64,000 bases of DNA from Lucifuga dentata (GCA_014773175.1 VXCM01002115.1:16835-80834), one strand, 5' to 3'. Shown: positions 12,675-26,253, numbered from the stretch's first letter. A program made the numbers and translations. The notes: generated from the sequence alone by a model not told the origin.

Positions 12675-12731
12675 CTTCGTCCATAAGATTTCCAAATAAG
12701 GCTTTCGTCTTCTCTTGAAATGTGGGGACCT
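12675..12731 (-). CDS. siah1: siah1 upstream exon with alternative in-frame ATG (adds MDEE)
   Basis: A 57-base segment is bounded on the minus strand by a pyrimidine-rich acceptor (GTGTCTTTTCAG) and a donor GAAG/GTGTGT. Spliced to the exon at 7748, its last base completes a GAA codon, so the reading is ATG GAC GAA GAA ATG AGT: MDEE-MSRQ, giving 286 residues. The frame stays open through the whole exon. If spliced to the predicted exon 1, it meets a TGA just upstream with no earlier ATG. Under first-ATG scanning this start (12684-12682) would therefore be used when the exon is included. This is inferred from splice signals and frame only. It could instead be a 5' UTR exon with initiation at MSRQ. 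Confidence 0.6.
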
Positions 12732-14081
12732 CTGAAAAGACACAAAAAAACATAACATTCATGAGTGATTAGGAAAACCGCCATAAACACAACCTGTTAT
12801 TTCTGTGCTTTTCATCAGGCAGACATAAACATAACAATCTATTTGATGTTTAAGCATGTTTAAATGTGCAGATGGTGAAACTTTGAGCATTCCTACAATA
12901 AGCATTAAGTGAGTTAAGTTGTACTTAGCGACACGCCAACATCTTCATTCACGGGTTTGAATCCGTTACTTCTACAGTAGCTGTTAACCTGCTTAAGTCA
13001 GTTGACAAATCACGCTGTTCTCATTTCCACGCCGTCGCCGTCTGATGTCTGTGGAAAACATCTCAGCCATGCTAACAGGCTGCAAGAAGCTCACCGACTC
13101 TCCAGTGCAGCTGCAGACTCGATGCATGAATCAATGCATGTAAGGATTTATTGCACTTCTAATGGAATATACATTAAGCAGCATGTGTACATTCACATCG
13201 ATTCTGCACTCGTCACTTTCTTCCCTGCTGTTTTCCCGGCACTGTTGATTCATATTTCATAAAGCAGAGAAGGCTCCACCCTTGATAAACCCTGGCTTAT
13301 AATATGCTGACATGGCACTAATCGCTTTCCACAGCCAGTTAAACTCTGATCAGATGCAAACGTGTATTTCACTGGACAACAAAGTGTGTTCTTCCACTGA
13401 CGTATCACTCAAGCGTTATCATATTCCTGATGCCAATCATGCTAAGATCGTACTGGAAAATAGTAGGTTCCATTGGTTAAAAAAAAAAAACAAGGTCTCA
13501 AAACATGTCAGTGTGTATGTATGGGGGGTGGGGAGAGAGAGAGAGAGAGTGTTTCTGGCCTTTACTAGATGCTCTGAGAAAAGACTCAATTTGTGTTTTT
13601 TCCAGGTGAACCCAGAGATTTGTTTTCTTCTAAACTATGGCTTCTAAATCCTTACAGTTTAGTTACCATGCCGTTTTAAAGCGCAATTAATAGTAAAAAC
13701 GGTTAATTTCAACATCCCCGATGTGCATGATGTACATGTGTTCTCACTGAAATTCATCACGTTGTCAAATCTGATGAGACCTGGCAAGGTTTAAGAATCG
13801 AGGGTGGAAATGAAGTTATGAAAAGAGAAATGGTGACATGACAAACTGTCTGATGTGTAAGGTTATGGAAGTCCTGTGACTTTGCTGCTATAAAAATATG
13901 AGCTTTGTTTACATGCACACATAAAATGCTCACAGTCATGTGACCGAGGCAGCAATGCAAGGTGGAGCGCGCATGTACCATAGTTATTTTAATGTGATTA
14001 TGCTCATAGTGGAGTAAGCATATCTTTGTTGAGATATGCAGGGCATTTTATCTTTGTAAGCACCTTAAATCTAATTGTAAC

Positions 14082-14084
<3 letters not shown>

Positions 14085-14123
<39 letters not shown>
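14085..14123. repeat. CA dinucleotide microsatellite
   Basis: Uninterrupted (AC)n in the siah1 first intron. Confidence 0.9.
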
Positions 14124-14127
<4 letters not shown>

Positions 14128-14414
14128 GATGACACAAGCTAAAGATGTTAAACTGTGAGAGTTTGTCTCTTCTGATGATTTGTCACTTAAACTTTGTGTT
14201 GCACAAAAACTTGCCGTGCTTCAAGCTGGAAATACTGTCACGTTTCTCAGGGAAAAAAAATATGCAAGAGCTCAACTATGTTCAGGCTAATATAACATTT
14301 ACACAAAAAAAGACATCAACAAGTCACAAAAATCTAGGATTTATCCTTGTTTTAAAAGACAATTCTTATACTGTGTTTTGGTGATCATATTGCTTTGGAT
14401 CACAGCTTGGGCCT

Positions 14415-14621
14415 TTAAAGGACCATACCGGCAATCGTGCATGTTTGAGCCTAATATATTTAATTTTGATTCATGGTACTGGTACAATGGCAGTCTGGAA
14501 GGTAAGAAAAAAAATATTTAATTCACCGTTCCAGTAGTATGCTGATTGTCAGTAATGTTACGTGTATGAAAACTGAATATATTAGGCTCCAACATGCATA
14601 ATAGTCAGTATGGTCCTTTAA
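14415..14621. mobile_element. TTAA-flanked inverted-repeat element, copy C (207 bp, internally deleted)
   Basis: Both ends are kept (TTAAAGGACCATACCGGC at the left, CAGTATGGTCCTTTAA at the right), but only the right-hand part of the interior remains (ATGGCAGTCTGGAAGGTAAG). It is a deletion derivative of the 0.55-0.65 kb copies. Confidence 0.85.
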
Positions 14622-14998
14622 CAGACGAGTTCTTTAAGATTACCAATAAACACTCTTGATTACGGAGACACCTTGCTAATTGTTGTCATGACTGTAGTAT
14701 TGAGTGGATGTAAACGTCGTCACTTTGAGCACCCATCCTATAGGGAAAGTAAGATCAATGTTAACGCATCTACAGTATAATTCCTGCTTCCATACACATT
14801 AAAAAGGTCCCCATTTCCAACAAATCCAGACCATTATAAAGGTGTAATCTGATTCCTGTGAAAATTACTGCCGTTTTTGTCTTTCAAATCTGAGTCACAC
14901 ATCTTAACATCTGACTCAAACCTGAATCAATTACTAATCAACATGTTTAGAGAAATGCAGGCTACAGTTCATCAAGCAAAACTACATGTCGGCCATGG

Positions 14999-14999
<1 letters not shown>

Positions 15000-15053
<54 letters not shown>
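15000..15053. repeat. CA dinucleotide microsatellite (about 27 units)
   Basis: Perfect (CA)n run in siah1 intron 1. Confidence 0.92.
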
Positions 15054-15054
<1 letters not shown>

Positions 15055-16779
15055 GTAGTAAGAGATGCTGAAAAGACTGCTGGAAATAGAACACAAAGCA
15101 TGAAAGAAGGAAAGCTGGGTAGCAATATAAGGATGTGCTCAGAGTAAAAGATCAAGATACAAAAAGAATAATATGAAGAAAGATGAGAAAGAAGACAGAT
15201 GAACAGCACAAAAAAAAAGGGGGGGGGGACAAAAACGAGCTGAATTTCTGCATAAACAACATGCCATTCTTCACTCTGACCTCATGCCCCGAGCATGTGC
15301 ATACACATTCAGTGGACGTGCACAGTGCCACAAATAGTCTCCAATGCACACAGACACTTCTAGGCTTACAGTGTCTTCTTTACACGCACGCATGCACACA
15401 AGCACTTTGTCAGATGCGTTGACTCCCTGTAGACAAAGTAGCAATTGATCATCCTGCTCCACACACAACTACAGCTGTGTGAGAGCAGGAATATGCAGCA
15501 CTTTACACACTGGCTGCAGCTACAAACATGGCTGCCCACACACACATATTAAGCTGTTGAGGATGAATGTGTCCAAATATGAGTGCACTTTTGTGTGTGT
15601 ATGTGTGTGTGGATTCTATTATAACACCCATTCACCTTCAGTCCTGTGCACGTTCCTGGTGACTACACACGAGAAGACTTTGAACAAGGAGGTCCAGGGC
15701 GGAGTGTGCGCTGTTAGGCTAGCCGGCTTGGATTTCACTTGGACCAGAGACATGGAGGCAGAGTACTCACGCAGCCCCTCACCGCCATGTTGCTCTGGCC
15801 TTTTCCATGGAAACCAAACACTGCTGCTGTTGCGGTACTAAGCATAACACAAAACAGAGGATCGCATTTCATTTTCCTTCCACTGGTTCCCCAGCGAGAG
15901 ACGCATGCTTACGAGGGTCCGAGGCGAGAGCTGCAATGAAAGAATGGGGTCTCTGTCCGCACAACAGCAAACGGCGAGCCAAAAACATAACAGCCCATGA
16001 GAGAGGACAGGAAAAGAGAGACAGAAACCAGATGAGAAGAATCCCAACGTCTGTAAAACCACAATCCAAATCTTTCAGTCACTGAGAGCATGAGCAAAAC
16101 ATCCTCCTTTTCTGTTAGGGAATGAGGCAACCATCAAACTGGCCCATCAGGCCAAACCAAATGCCAAAATGAAAACGAACATGAAGTGAGTTCTGGGTTT
16201 AGGCTGCAGAGCTGAAGAACAGGCACCTCGCTGAAGGCTTTCCTTACGCCCGAAGCTTTGCTGGTTTACTCCAGTCAACAGTGTGCGAGCAGTCAGCATG
16301 GACGAGCTGCTGCTGGAGAGCCAACAGGAACATGAGACAGCTTAATGTAGCTGCTGGAAATTTTTCTCCCGTGTCGACTAATTCTCCGTTTAGCAAGTTC
16401 CGCCGTTGTTTTTCCAGGTGCGAGATCTTCAGGAAAGACGAGTTTCATGCTGCGACGCCAGCGTTTCATGTAAATCCTCCTCCAAAACCATTTCCCCCAA
16501 AAAGTACAGGTTTTGCAACAAAATCACAAATCAACAGCTACAGACGGTTTTCTGTTAAAAAGAAAAAAAAAAGAAAAAAGAAAAAAAAGAAAAAAGAAAC
16601 AACTGTTGCTTGGCATCAGTCTTGCTGGAACAACCATGACTAATTGGAAAACAAAGATCTGCTCTCTCTGGGTTTCCTTGGCAAAATAACACAAAGTACA
16701 AATGAAGCTGAGAAGTGAAGGAACAGCGAGGCTGCAGAGAGGAAGGAAGAGGGGGAAGTCCCACATCAAGAACAAGGAG

Positions 16780-16826
16780 CTCTCTCTCTCTCTCTCTCTC
16801 TCTCCTTCCCTCCCTCCCTCCCTCCG
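16780..16826. repeat. CT then CCCT pyrimidine repeat
   Basis: A TC run followed by a tetranucleotide TCCC run; strong strand asymmetry. Confidence 0.85.
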
Positions 16827-17738
16827 AGTGTGGTAGGTGTCATTGCGGCTGGGTGTGTGAATGTGTGTGTGAGAGTGTCTGGCATCCAGTATCAGCCCTA
16901 ACCGAGCATGCTCAGTAACAACCCCNCCACTCCTTTCTTTACCTCCAACAACACATTATGTCTTCAGCTTGACTTGACCCTTAAACTTTTTCTTTGACCT
17001 CTACACTTCTATCTTCTCTTTATTTCTCCTCTTTCCAGACACACACACAGATTCTTCCTTGCTTTTTTTTTTTTTTNTTTTTTTTTTTTTGTCTCTGCCC
17101 AAAGCCTGCATATTTTACCTCCTTTCTCTTCTATGAACATTCCCCTTCTCTCTCCCACTAGTGTTTCTGTCTCTTTGCACCCCCCCTTCCACTGCGCTCT
17201 GTGGCTGAGGATCAGATTTCAGTCTGTCTGGCTGCAGGCTGAAGCACCAGCTGCCCTCGCTGACACCGTCCCTCACTTTCTCACTGCCCAGCCTTATTTT
17301 GACATCCCTCAAATAGTTTTACCACAGTACATGTTGAACACCTCGCCAAAAAAAAAAAAAAAAAAAAAAATCAACTATAACTCAAGCACTGAGTTCCCAC
17401 TTTGTAAAACTACAAATTTGCTCAAAAGCCGCAATTACAGATGAAAACGAGGTGACGCATTTCTTACTGAGTGACAGAAAACAGCACCTTCATCGTGGAG
17501 ATTTAAGAGGTTATTTGTTGCTTGTTACTTTCTGGATTGCTCTGCAAATGTTATGTTTTTCTTTCTTTTTTTTTTTTTTTTTNTTTTTTTTTTTTTTTGC
17601 TGTTGCAAAGCCTCACCCTCTCCAGAAATCCTCAGATGCTCCACACAGAGTCAGCCAGGAAAAAGAAGCCAAACTGAAACCAAAATATCACTCTGAGCCA
17701 ATAGCTGTCTGTCAGAGAGAATGATAGCTTGCTTAGTG

Positions 17739-17743
<5 letters not shown>

Positions 17744-17784
<41 letters not shown>
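17744..17784. repeat. GA dinucleotide microsatellite
   Basis: Perfect (AG)n in siah1 intron 1. Confidence 0.9.
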
Positions 17785-17786
<2 letters not shown>

Positions 17787-18267
17787 TGAAGGCACCCAAC
17801 AAGCAAAGAAGATGCACTGGGATTCAACTGTTTGAGCCACTACTGCAGGTTATTGGAGGTCGTGTAGTGTGAACACACACACATACACAGTTCCCTGATT
17901 GCATTTTCTGACTGACTGCTCTGGTTAAATTCGAGTATAGCAGGACAAAACTTAACAAAGCTGTGCCATGAAACATGCATGCTTTTAAAACTCCGTATCA
18001 AATAGCCACAGCGCCAAATCATCTGATCACAAGTGGCCACTTAAGATGCATCAGACACCTTCTGACGTGATCTTAAGTGGCAACTGGATCAAGACACGAG
18101 TTGGTTAAACGCGTATACGAGACACCCAGTGTGATCTGGACCCTTGGGACGCAAATCTATGAGTCAGTATGTTTAAAGCTAAGATAGAAATCCCATAATT
18201 GAAGCTACTTTGGGTCTTGCACAATGATTTTTTGTTTTTGTTTTTTTCACTTTTTGCCAGTACAGGA

Positions 18268-18328
18268 AAGACAGACAAGGCAGAAAGACAGACAGAAGGC
18301 AGAAAGACAGACAGAAGGCAGAAAGCAG
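18268..18328. repeat. Minisatellite, about 19-bp unit, 3 copies
   Basis: The unit GCAGAAAGACAGACAGAAG is repeated head to tail, with a shortened last copy. Confidence 0.75.
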
Positions 18329-19204
18329 ATTGAGCAGCTATTTAAGGAGCTGTGTGGTTTTACTGCCGGCTGCACTGCTGCATTCTCCCCAACAGCTTTA
18401 CGCTGCAGCTGCTCTTATTATCACCACACAATATAAACATATGCAGTCCAAAACTCAGCAGAGAGCCACACAGGAGCAATAACAAATATGGGCACAAACA
18501 TGCAAGCGTACACATGCAGAAATCAAACAGCGGTAGTGACACTAGCAGTGGCACAAAGAGTGTTATTAAAGGGACGGGGCAACAATGAGCCATCTGGAGC
18601 AGGCAGCAGTTCAGCAGCAGAGACTTTGAATAATGTTTTGACTGAATCATCAATCAGCAGCAGAGGACAGATATCATTAACCCAGAGGACCCCCAAAGGC
18701 ATTAAAGATGATTCCGTAGTGCTGTCTGAATTGGTGTTGGACAGGGAAACCAATCCTCAGGAGTGGATGAATGTCAGGAAGAATCACCAAACGATCATTT
18801 TATTGGTCACAGCCGTTTCAGCATCGCATGTAATTATTTGCTGAATGTAAATACATGTACGCACGCGTGCACACCTGGAGTCAGGTCAGTAGATCTACAG
18901 AAAGAGGCTCAATGTAAATGTTTCAACATCATCCCTTTAATATTTATGCAAGAATTACAAACAGCTCAGCTATCCTGTGTGTCCTAACATGAGAAACCAA
19001 GGTCAGAGCCCAATATGCACCCACAACTCTGTCACCAAGCTAGACAATCCCTTCACAATGAGCCTTTTTGTACATATTTGGACACCAGACTGACCAGAAT
19101 AAGCAACCTGAAATGGATAGATGGACAGATATATCAACATTAGACAGCTGTTAAGTTTAGGTGAAATGAGCAAAGACATTTTTTTCAAGCATCTGTTAAA
19201 AGCC

Positions 19205-19375
19205 AATTTGATTTGATTTGATATAATAATTTATTTCAGACATATCACAAAATTAAAAAAAAAAAATCCCAAGATGAACACGCACTTCAATTTCCAAATT
19301 ACAAAAACTGAAAAATAAATGTCTGAAAACAAGTAAGATGAAGTATAACTTATTAATTCTAATCCACTCCCTATT
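19205..19375 (-). repeat. Dispersed repeat copy, inverted relative to 59515
   Basis: Shares with the 59515-59690 region, in opposite orientation, TTATTTCAGACATA, then an A/T-rich middle, then AAGTATAACTTATTAATTC and a CTACTCC-like block. It resembles a common fish retroposon tail; the family is not assigned. Confidence 0.45.
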
Positions 19376-20312
19376 GGTTCATAAAGGTTTTACTAGCTGG
19401 CTTGAATAAGGTTACAGAGCAAACCACTCAGCAGTGTGTGTGTGTGTGTGTGTGGGTGTATCACCAAACAATGAGTGGAGCTCACTTTATCTGGACTTTT
19501 ACATTTGGACATGAGTCCAGTTGCTATTAAGTCAAATGAGATTAGGTACTCAATTTAAAACACAGTGGAACGTGTGTGTCTTTTAAATGGACAGGTACAT
19601 GTTGTGCTCTGATGGGACAACTCGAGTACTTTGCAGGTTGCTGTCTGGCTGTTGAGAGGAATTCAGGACTAGAGGAGCAAGAATGGAACGTACAGCATGA
19701 AATGTACATATCTGTATCTGTGATCAGACAACGCTGACTGCTATTATTCTGTCAATAAATCAATCAGGCTAGATTCAGTAACTTGTGCAAAGATTCAGCA
19801 GAACAGACATGCTTGCTGACACACAGATCTGAACTCGAGTGACCTGGCTGAAGAAGGAGTCGTCTCCCTGCTGGCCACCTCTCTGCCTGTACTGCAGATT
19901 CTGCAGATACTTAAGGCTCAAGAACTTTATTTTGACAGCTTTGGGATGAAAGTTAAAGTTAGGTTGTGATACAGCGCTCCACACGTTGCTTTCAACCAAA
20001 GGCCATTTTGTAAACTATAATTACTTGATATCTCTGGGAGTGGATGTAGGAGCCATCTGGGCCCCCGAAATGTAATCCTTGAATGAAAGAACAGCTCATG
20101 ATCATTTCCTTTTGGGGGTAAATGCGTTTCTTTCTTTTAGTCTGGCAGGCTGCTCATTCCGCCACAGGAACAACGACTGAGGAACAGAGCAGTATGGCAG
20201 CTTGTTACCATGGTGAAGCCACACAGAGCGCTGAGATATCAGAGCAGAGGCAAAACCAAGTCCACGCACACAGGCAGCACACCTTGTGATGACACACAGA
20301 CATGAATGTGCA

Positions 20313-20435
20313 CCACATGTAGTCGTGACACACACACACACACACACACACACAAAGAGAGTGGGAGAGCGAGNCCACATGTAGTCGTGACACACACACA
20401 CACACACACACACACAAAGAGAGTGGGAGAGCGAG
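20313..20435. repeat. Identical 61-base blocks either side of N20374, with CA repeats
   Basis: CCACATGTAGTCGTGACACA through AGTGGGAGAGCGAG occurs at 20313-20373 and 20375-20435. An assembly artefact is likely. Confidence 0.85.
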
Positions 20436-22894
20436 CGGGGACTCCCTTTGGCATTAGTAACAGATCTAGAATTACCTCACTGTTCCACAGCCAATGAGTC
20501 ACTCCCAGTCTCATGTGCGTGCACGCGCGCACGCACACACACACTATAGTAGGAACAGCTGTCATTCTTGTAAGGAATGGCTGAGCTCTATTCACTGGAC
20601 AGTCTGCTGACAAGTCTCACACACCTTCTGAAGGATTTGTGCAATTTCATGCAGCAACCCCATTTCTATGTTGACATACACCTATTCAGACTTGACACAG
20701 CATTTCTATCGGTCAATCTGAATGTCCTTTTTCCTGTGACGGATACACTATGCTGTGAGATCATAAGCACGCACACATGTTCACTGGCCATCAGCAGCAA
20801 CAGAAGCACAGTGTGTGTTAGCGTGGGAACTGGTAAGGTGGGGAAATACTTTTAAGTCCACCAATCTCCTCTGATAATGTTTAGGACACTGACACTGACA
20901 TTAATGCGAGCAGCATTTTACAGTTGAGTGGCAGCATGAGACAATATGATAACAAACTATTTTACCACAAAATACAGTCTGACAAATGTATTAAATGGAC
21001 ATTTTCTAGATGTAGAAGTCTAAGATACACAGTCTACTGTTGAGTATTTGGACTTAAGTCTAGAATGGCTTTGGGGCTCGCATCTCTTGATGCATCTCAA
21101 TGGAATCCACACTAGCAACTGTTTTAAAAGCAGCTACAGAAAGTACTGATAGTAACATGGAGTTACACAAACATGTTTATGTCACACACAACCTGTTTAG
21201 TTTCATACTCATTTCTTTATTTAGCCGTTAAATGTAAAAATGCATTAATGCAAAACAGTAAACTACACATATCTAACACGACCAGCCTGTTGAAGAATCG
21301 TGATCTACACTCTAATCCAGCCTTTTGCAACAGTTCCCTGGTTCAACACAAGCACAAAGTAACAAACCAGAAGAAATTTTGCTTTTCTCTCTGCCCTTTA
21401 CGATTATTATTATTAATAATATTAATTGCAATATTATTCTATTGCCAAAAAAAGGCAACTATTGTCACAACATCAGAATAACCAGGAACATGTTCTAAGA
21501 ACAGTCTTGCCAAGCTAATTAAGCTAAGCTAAGTCAACCCTTTCTCAAGAAAGAACACAACCTACACAGTCAAAATGGTCCTTAACATAAATATTTATCA
21601 CATATGCAGCATTTATTTGCCCTCTGTGAGGGAAATGGTAAAATGATCACAGGGATGACAACTGATCACCTGTGAAGCTGATGCAGCACACACTGAACCA
21701 TTAGTGGACAAAGAACTTACATCATCCTCACTACAGAATATGTGCATAATAACACATCAAACATGGATCAAAACTTGCCACCAAGCACAATTTTACAGCC
21801 AAAACACAGAGAGGAAAATAGCTTCTAACCTCCACAGAATTGCTGCATACCAGCCAAAGTGAGACTCAACAGCTGTGGAACATCACACCTTTAGACCTGC
21901 AGCTGCTGCTGTTAGCAATCCCATCACCACGAGACAGCTGAAATATGAATCTGACGCTGGCACACTTCATTTTATTCTTCCTTTGTAAAGATTACAATAA
22001 TGATACTGTTGCATCATCAAGTCACTTAGAAAATGTGGGTATTAAATGCATAGCATCATGCAATTTTAGTCTATATTACATAAAATCTTTGAGCAATGGC
22101 TTTTGACTGGTATTTCTTAGGTGCCCTCTGTGCAAAAAACACTATAAGAGGCTGCTAAAAGTATGAACACTGACTGGATACAGATGCCAAGTTGATAATC
22201 TGTGTACAGATTTTAACAGAAAACATCAAACAAACGCATCTTTACACAGCAGAGCCAGTGACTAAAGATCATTTTTGTTTCTGACAATGTTGCCAAATTC
22301 AAGCACCACCTTGAGAAAACTGTGAACTGGACCTGAAAAATGTGCATGCAAAAGCTGGATGCTGAATGATTTTTCTATTCGAATGACTGTGTATGAGGAT
22401 TTCAGGTTTTTCTTATCCATATCATAATGTGCTGCCAATCTTGGCATTTGTCAACATCCATCCACACATTACCAACTAAGCCCATCAAAACTACAGAAAA
22501 CTCAGTTAATACAATTATCTTTGCAACATGAAGACAAATAACATTGTACTTAGCACCACCCAAAAAAAAAAAAAAAATCTGGGAGCCAAATATTTGCTTA
22601 GAGTATTACAAGAAAAATATTATCCTTTAGTACCGTGGTCAAACTTTTAGATATGATTTATTGGCTATAATGTTCTGTAGTGCAATACAATAAAAAATAA
22701 AAATACTATCTCCATTAGACATTATGGTATCAGTGGAAAAAGCTCATGCTAAATTCACCACAATAGACATGAAACTGCAATACAAAAATACATGTTGAAT
22801 TTGCATTGACAGCAAACAGCAGCAAAAGCTAAGACACATGACCACAACACAGGGAAGCTTCTGACTAAATTATGATCAATAGATGGGAAGTTAG

Positions 22895-23050
22895 AAATAA
22901 AGGCCTAATAAATAAGGTTCTAAAGGTGTAATAGGCTATAAAGGCCTAATAATAAAGGCTCTAATAATAGCCCATCTCGAATAAAGGCCTGTTTCTCTTT
23001 TCAGTCGAGGTAAATAAAGGCTACGGCTGCTATTAGAGCATGCGTGGTAT
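22895..23050. mobile_element. Fragment related to the nested TA-flanked element
   Basis: Shares AAATAAAGGCCTGT, GTCGAGGTAAATAAAGGC and the terminal GCTATTAGAGCATGCGTGGTA with the right end of the 37201-38086 element. The left end is missing. Confidence 0.55.
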
Positions 23051-23508
23051 AGCCCTTTCTGGTACTTCAATTAGCTGACAGGCCAACTACTGAGCAATCA
23101 TATATTATAAGTTTTGCCAAACACATGGCTGCTACTCTTCTACAAATTTCTTAATTGTGTCTCTCTGTTTCTCTGATGTGTTAGGCTGCAAAAATGTCTG
23201 CATTTAAGATTACAAGTAATATTTCTTCACCATTAACCATTCAAGATACTCCACTGAATAAATATCATCGATCGTTTCCATGACCACAAGCCAACAAGTT
23301 TTCAAAGCCACAATCTGAAATGCCACATGCAGTTTCAGTTTGTGCCAGTCATGCAATCTGCATTTTTCATTTGAGAAGTTTTGATTTGATTATTACATAC
23401 AGTTGATCTTTCACTAGTCTAAGAGATACTATTAATTACATCGCTAAAACTGAAGAAGCTCAAACAATTACTCTGTTGCATTGTCCCTGCAAGGGTGTTA
23501 TGTACAAG

Positions 23509-24096
23509 TTAAAGGACCATACCATCCATTTTGCAAGTTTGAGCTTAATATATTCAATATGTAACCTTACTGACAATCATTTCCCAACGCATACTACTGG
23601 AACGGTGAATTAAATTTTTTTTTTTTTTTTTTGCTATCTTCCAGACCATCATTGGTTTCAGTTCTTTCTGGGCCGCTATTAAAATCACCTTGTTGATACT
23701 TGAAATGTTCTTGGGATAGGTAATCCATCATCGTGAACAAGACGCATATTCAGGGTCTTTTTCAAGGTTCTATAATTTTAGCGTTTAAGCACAATAAAAA
23801 GCGTGATGTATGTCTCCACCGGGGAACATAGTCCCAAAAGAAGATCTTCATTTTTCGAAAAATTTAAACGACTGTGACTTCATAAGGATACGTAACTATT
23901 AGCAAGTGAAACACCAATTTTTAAGGTAGGTGTATAGCTTGAATATTTGATTTTGAAAGATTAAGAGATTTTGTAAAATATCAGGAAAGTTGAAATACAG
24001 TTTTATCCTTTGGCAAATGGTTATCAGTAACGTAACTTGTGTGAAAATAGAATATATTAGGCTCAAACGTGCAAAATGGTTTGTATGGTCCTTTAG
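23509..24096. mobile_element. TTAA-flanked inverted-repeat element, copy D
   Basis: Left end TTAAAGGACCATACCATCCA; right end GTATGGTCCTTTAG, where the last base of the TTAA is changed. The interior runs in the same orientation as copy F. It lies in siah1 intron 1. Confidence 0.82.
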
Positions 24097-25420
24097 CAAA
24101 TAAGAAGGATGCAATACAATACAATTACATAATACATTAAAAAAAAAAAGCAATAAAAGCCCACAGACATTAAGGGAGAGACAGAGAGGCAGAGATAGGA
24201 GCAAGCGCAAAATGAAATGTTCCAGTGTTAAGAAGCATTTATCAACTGTGCAAACTGAGTAATGTAACAGTGTGAGAAATACAGAAGCTGCTGATGATGA
24301 TAATGATGATGCATCTGACTTTGTTGAGAACCTGTTGTTCAAAGATGATATGGAGAGCATATCTGAACAACAATCCAGTAAGAACTGGACTGTTCTTACT
24401 GGACTGTTTCACAACGTCATGCAATTTATGCAAGTTCTGTAAAGTTTTGCAGACCATGAAATGAAACAGAGAGCACCGACTCAAAACTTGTAAAATGTTA
24501 CCACAATTTTCCTGTCCATAGTGAAAACATTCAGTTTTTTACAAATACATACCCGCCTAGAGAACCTTTATTGTAAGGCGTTGTGATGTGTGATCTGTGA
24601 TGCCTCCGGTTTTGTTTTTGAAACCACAGTACACAGATATTTTTACAGCAGTCCACATTATCAGTAATGATAATTCGTGAGTCAGTGTCAACACACAGTA
24701 GTTATTTTTTAGAAAAAGCAGATCAAAGACATCTCTGATTCAATCACAACATCTGAAAGCTGACATTCACTCGTCCACCCCAATGAGACAGGTTTCTCTC
24801 TCTCGCAGACACACACACACTGACACACAAATCTCCGGCAGCAACCACCGTCCTTACTTTGTGTAAACATTACTCATCACTTCCTCTACAGCCTATCACA
24901 GAACTATACCACGACAGTAACGCTGCAACACAAAACAACGTCTTTTTTTCTGTTGACCTAATCTAGCCTACTTCTAAAACAAAACGGCCTTTCTACTAAG
25001 GCAGACAACGGCGAAGCCAGCTAGCGTTACAGCCATGCAAGGCCTTGTACTGCCGTAAAGCAGCACCCTGAGCATACTAGCCGACACGACAACTTATTAG
25101 CTTAGTAAGTATGTGAACAAGCAAGAAAACTGACATCTTAACGTTTTTTGCAGTTACTGTTTCAATGCAGGATATGCACTCGTTTGCTCATCAGACAAGT
25201 CAATCGGTTAAAAACTATAGACAACTCACCAATTTCAAGCGTCAAGATGCCAAACAAGCTAGCGTTACTAGCTAAGCTAACACAGCTAAGGCTAGCTAAC
25301 AGCAGCTTTAGCACCGCGCTAATGAAGGAAGCTAATGTCTGCTAAGGCAGAGCTGTTGTTTTCACCGCACACTCTGTACAAAAGCTGCTGTGTTTCCAGT
25401 CACCACGGCACACCGCTTAC

Positions 25421-25610
25421 CTCGGACGAAAAATGCGTTGTTTCAGTGCAGAAACACGGGTGGATATATTATGAGGTGACTGGAAAAGGGTCTTTCCGTG
25501 TCGTCTTTCATGAAGCTCGATGTACACACAATTGCGCTGCTCTTAGAACAGAGACCGACGACTGTCGTTAAGTACCAGTCGCTCTTGGGCGCGCGCAGTT
25601 GTTGAAGTTT
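25421..25610 (-). promoter_or_regulatory. siah1: Probable siah1 first (non-coding) exon and promoter region
   Basis: The minus strand reads CCGAG/GTAAGCGG at 25421, a near-perfect splice donor. It lies next to a CpG-rich stretch (25585-25690, with several CGCG runs) that stands out from the AT-rich surroundings. This matches the vertebrate SIAH1 layout of a CpG-associated non-coding exon 1 followed by a long first intron. The end base tells where the exon stops. The start of transcription is not resolvable, so the higher coordinate is an estimate. Confidence 0.5.
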
Positions 25611-26219
25611 GTCTCGGGAGCGCGCTCTGCACGAATCGCAGACACGCAAGGACTGCGTACTCCCACAGACTACTACGATATGATGCGGCGTGAGTCCTTC
25701 ACTACTAAAGAGGTACATCCTTTCATTTTTACATTCACCGTCACAGCTAATGGCTAAAACCTCTGAACATCTAACTGTCCAGCAAATACACTGAAAAATG
25801 CACTGTTCAGTCCAAAATTTAAAAAGTATAACACATTTTTTTAAAAAGAAATGATTTACAGGTTACAATGTGTAACTAAACTACTAAAAGACATTAAACA
25901 TTGAACATACATGTGATAAATATTGTGCGTTCTTGTGTTTTGATTTACTTCCACACCAAGCTTGAATCCCACTGCGGGGTCACCCACACTGTAGTGCAAT
26001 GCGTGTGTGTATTTGTCACACGTACGTGGTAATTTATACCATTGTTTTAAATAAGCATGGTTCCCTGATGAATAATGCATACAAGAACAAAACAATGGTA
26101 AAGCAGTTGAGAATGTAGGAGTGTGATGCAGTCATGTTGGCCAACAAACATCAAACCGGGTGAGATTGTGATTAAGAGGTCATGTCACTTCTTCCATAGT
26201 AATCCTGATGTAAGCCCCN

Positions 26220-26253
<34 letters not shown>
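26220..26253. repeat. GA dinucleotide microsatellite next to a gap N
   Basis: (AG)n directly after N26219, so the true length is uncertain. Confidence 0.85.

Larger units (their letters stand above)
12732..25420 (-). other. siah1: Long first intron of siah1
   Basis: The region is dominated by microsatellites and transposon fragments listed separately. No coding exon is supported. A minus-strand ATGGCGGTGAGG... with a good donor (GTGAGTAC) at about 15770 could be an alternative promoter/first exon, but its frame does not fit the coding exons. Confidence 0.5.

Noticed and set aside
15730..15790. Possible alternative siah1 first coding exon (ATGGCGGTGAGG with a GTGAGT donor, minus strand)
   Set aside because: Splicing to either downstream exon gives a quick stop or wrong frame, so a coding role is not supported. 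An alternative non-coding exon cannot be excluded.
20102..20613. Open frames with Cys-Val repeats
   Set aside because: They are translations of CA/GT microsatellites duplicated around an N.
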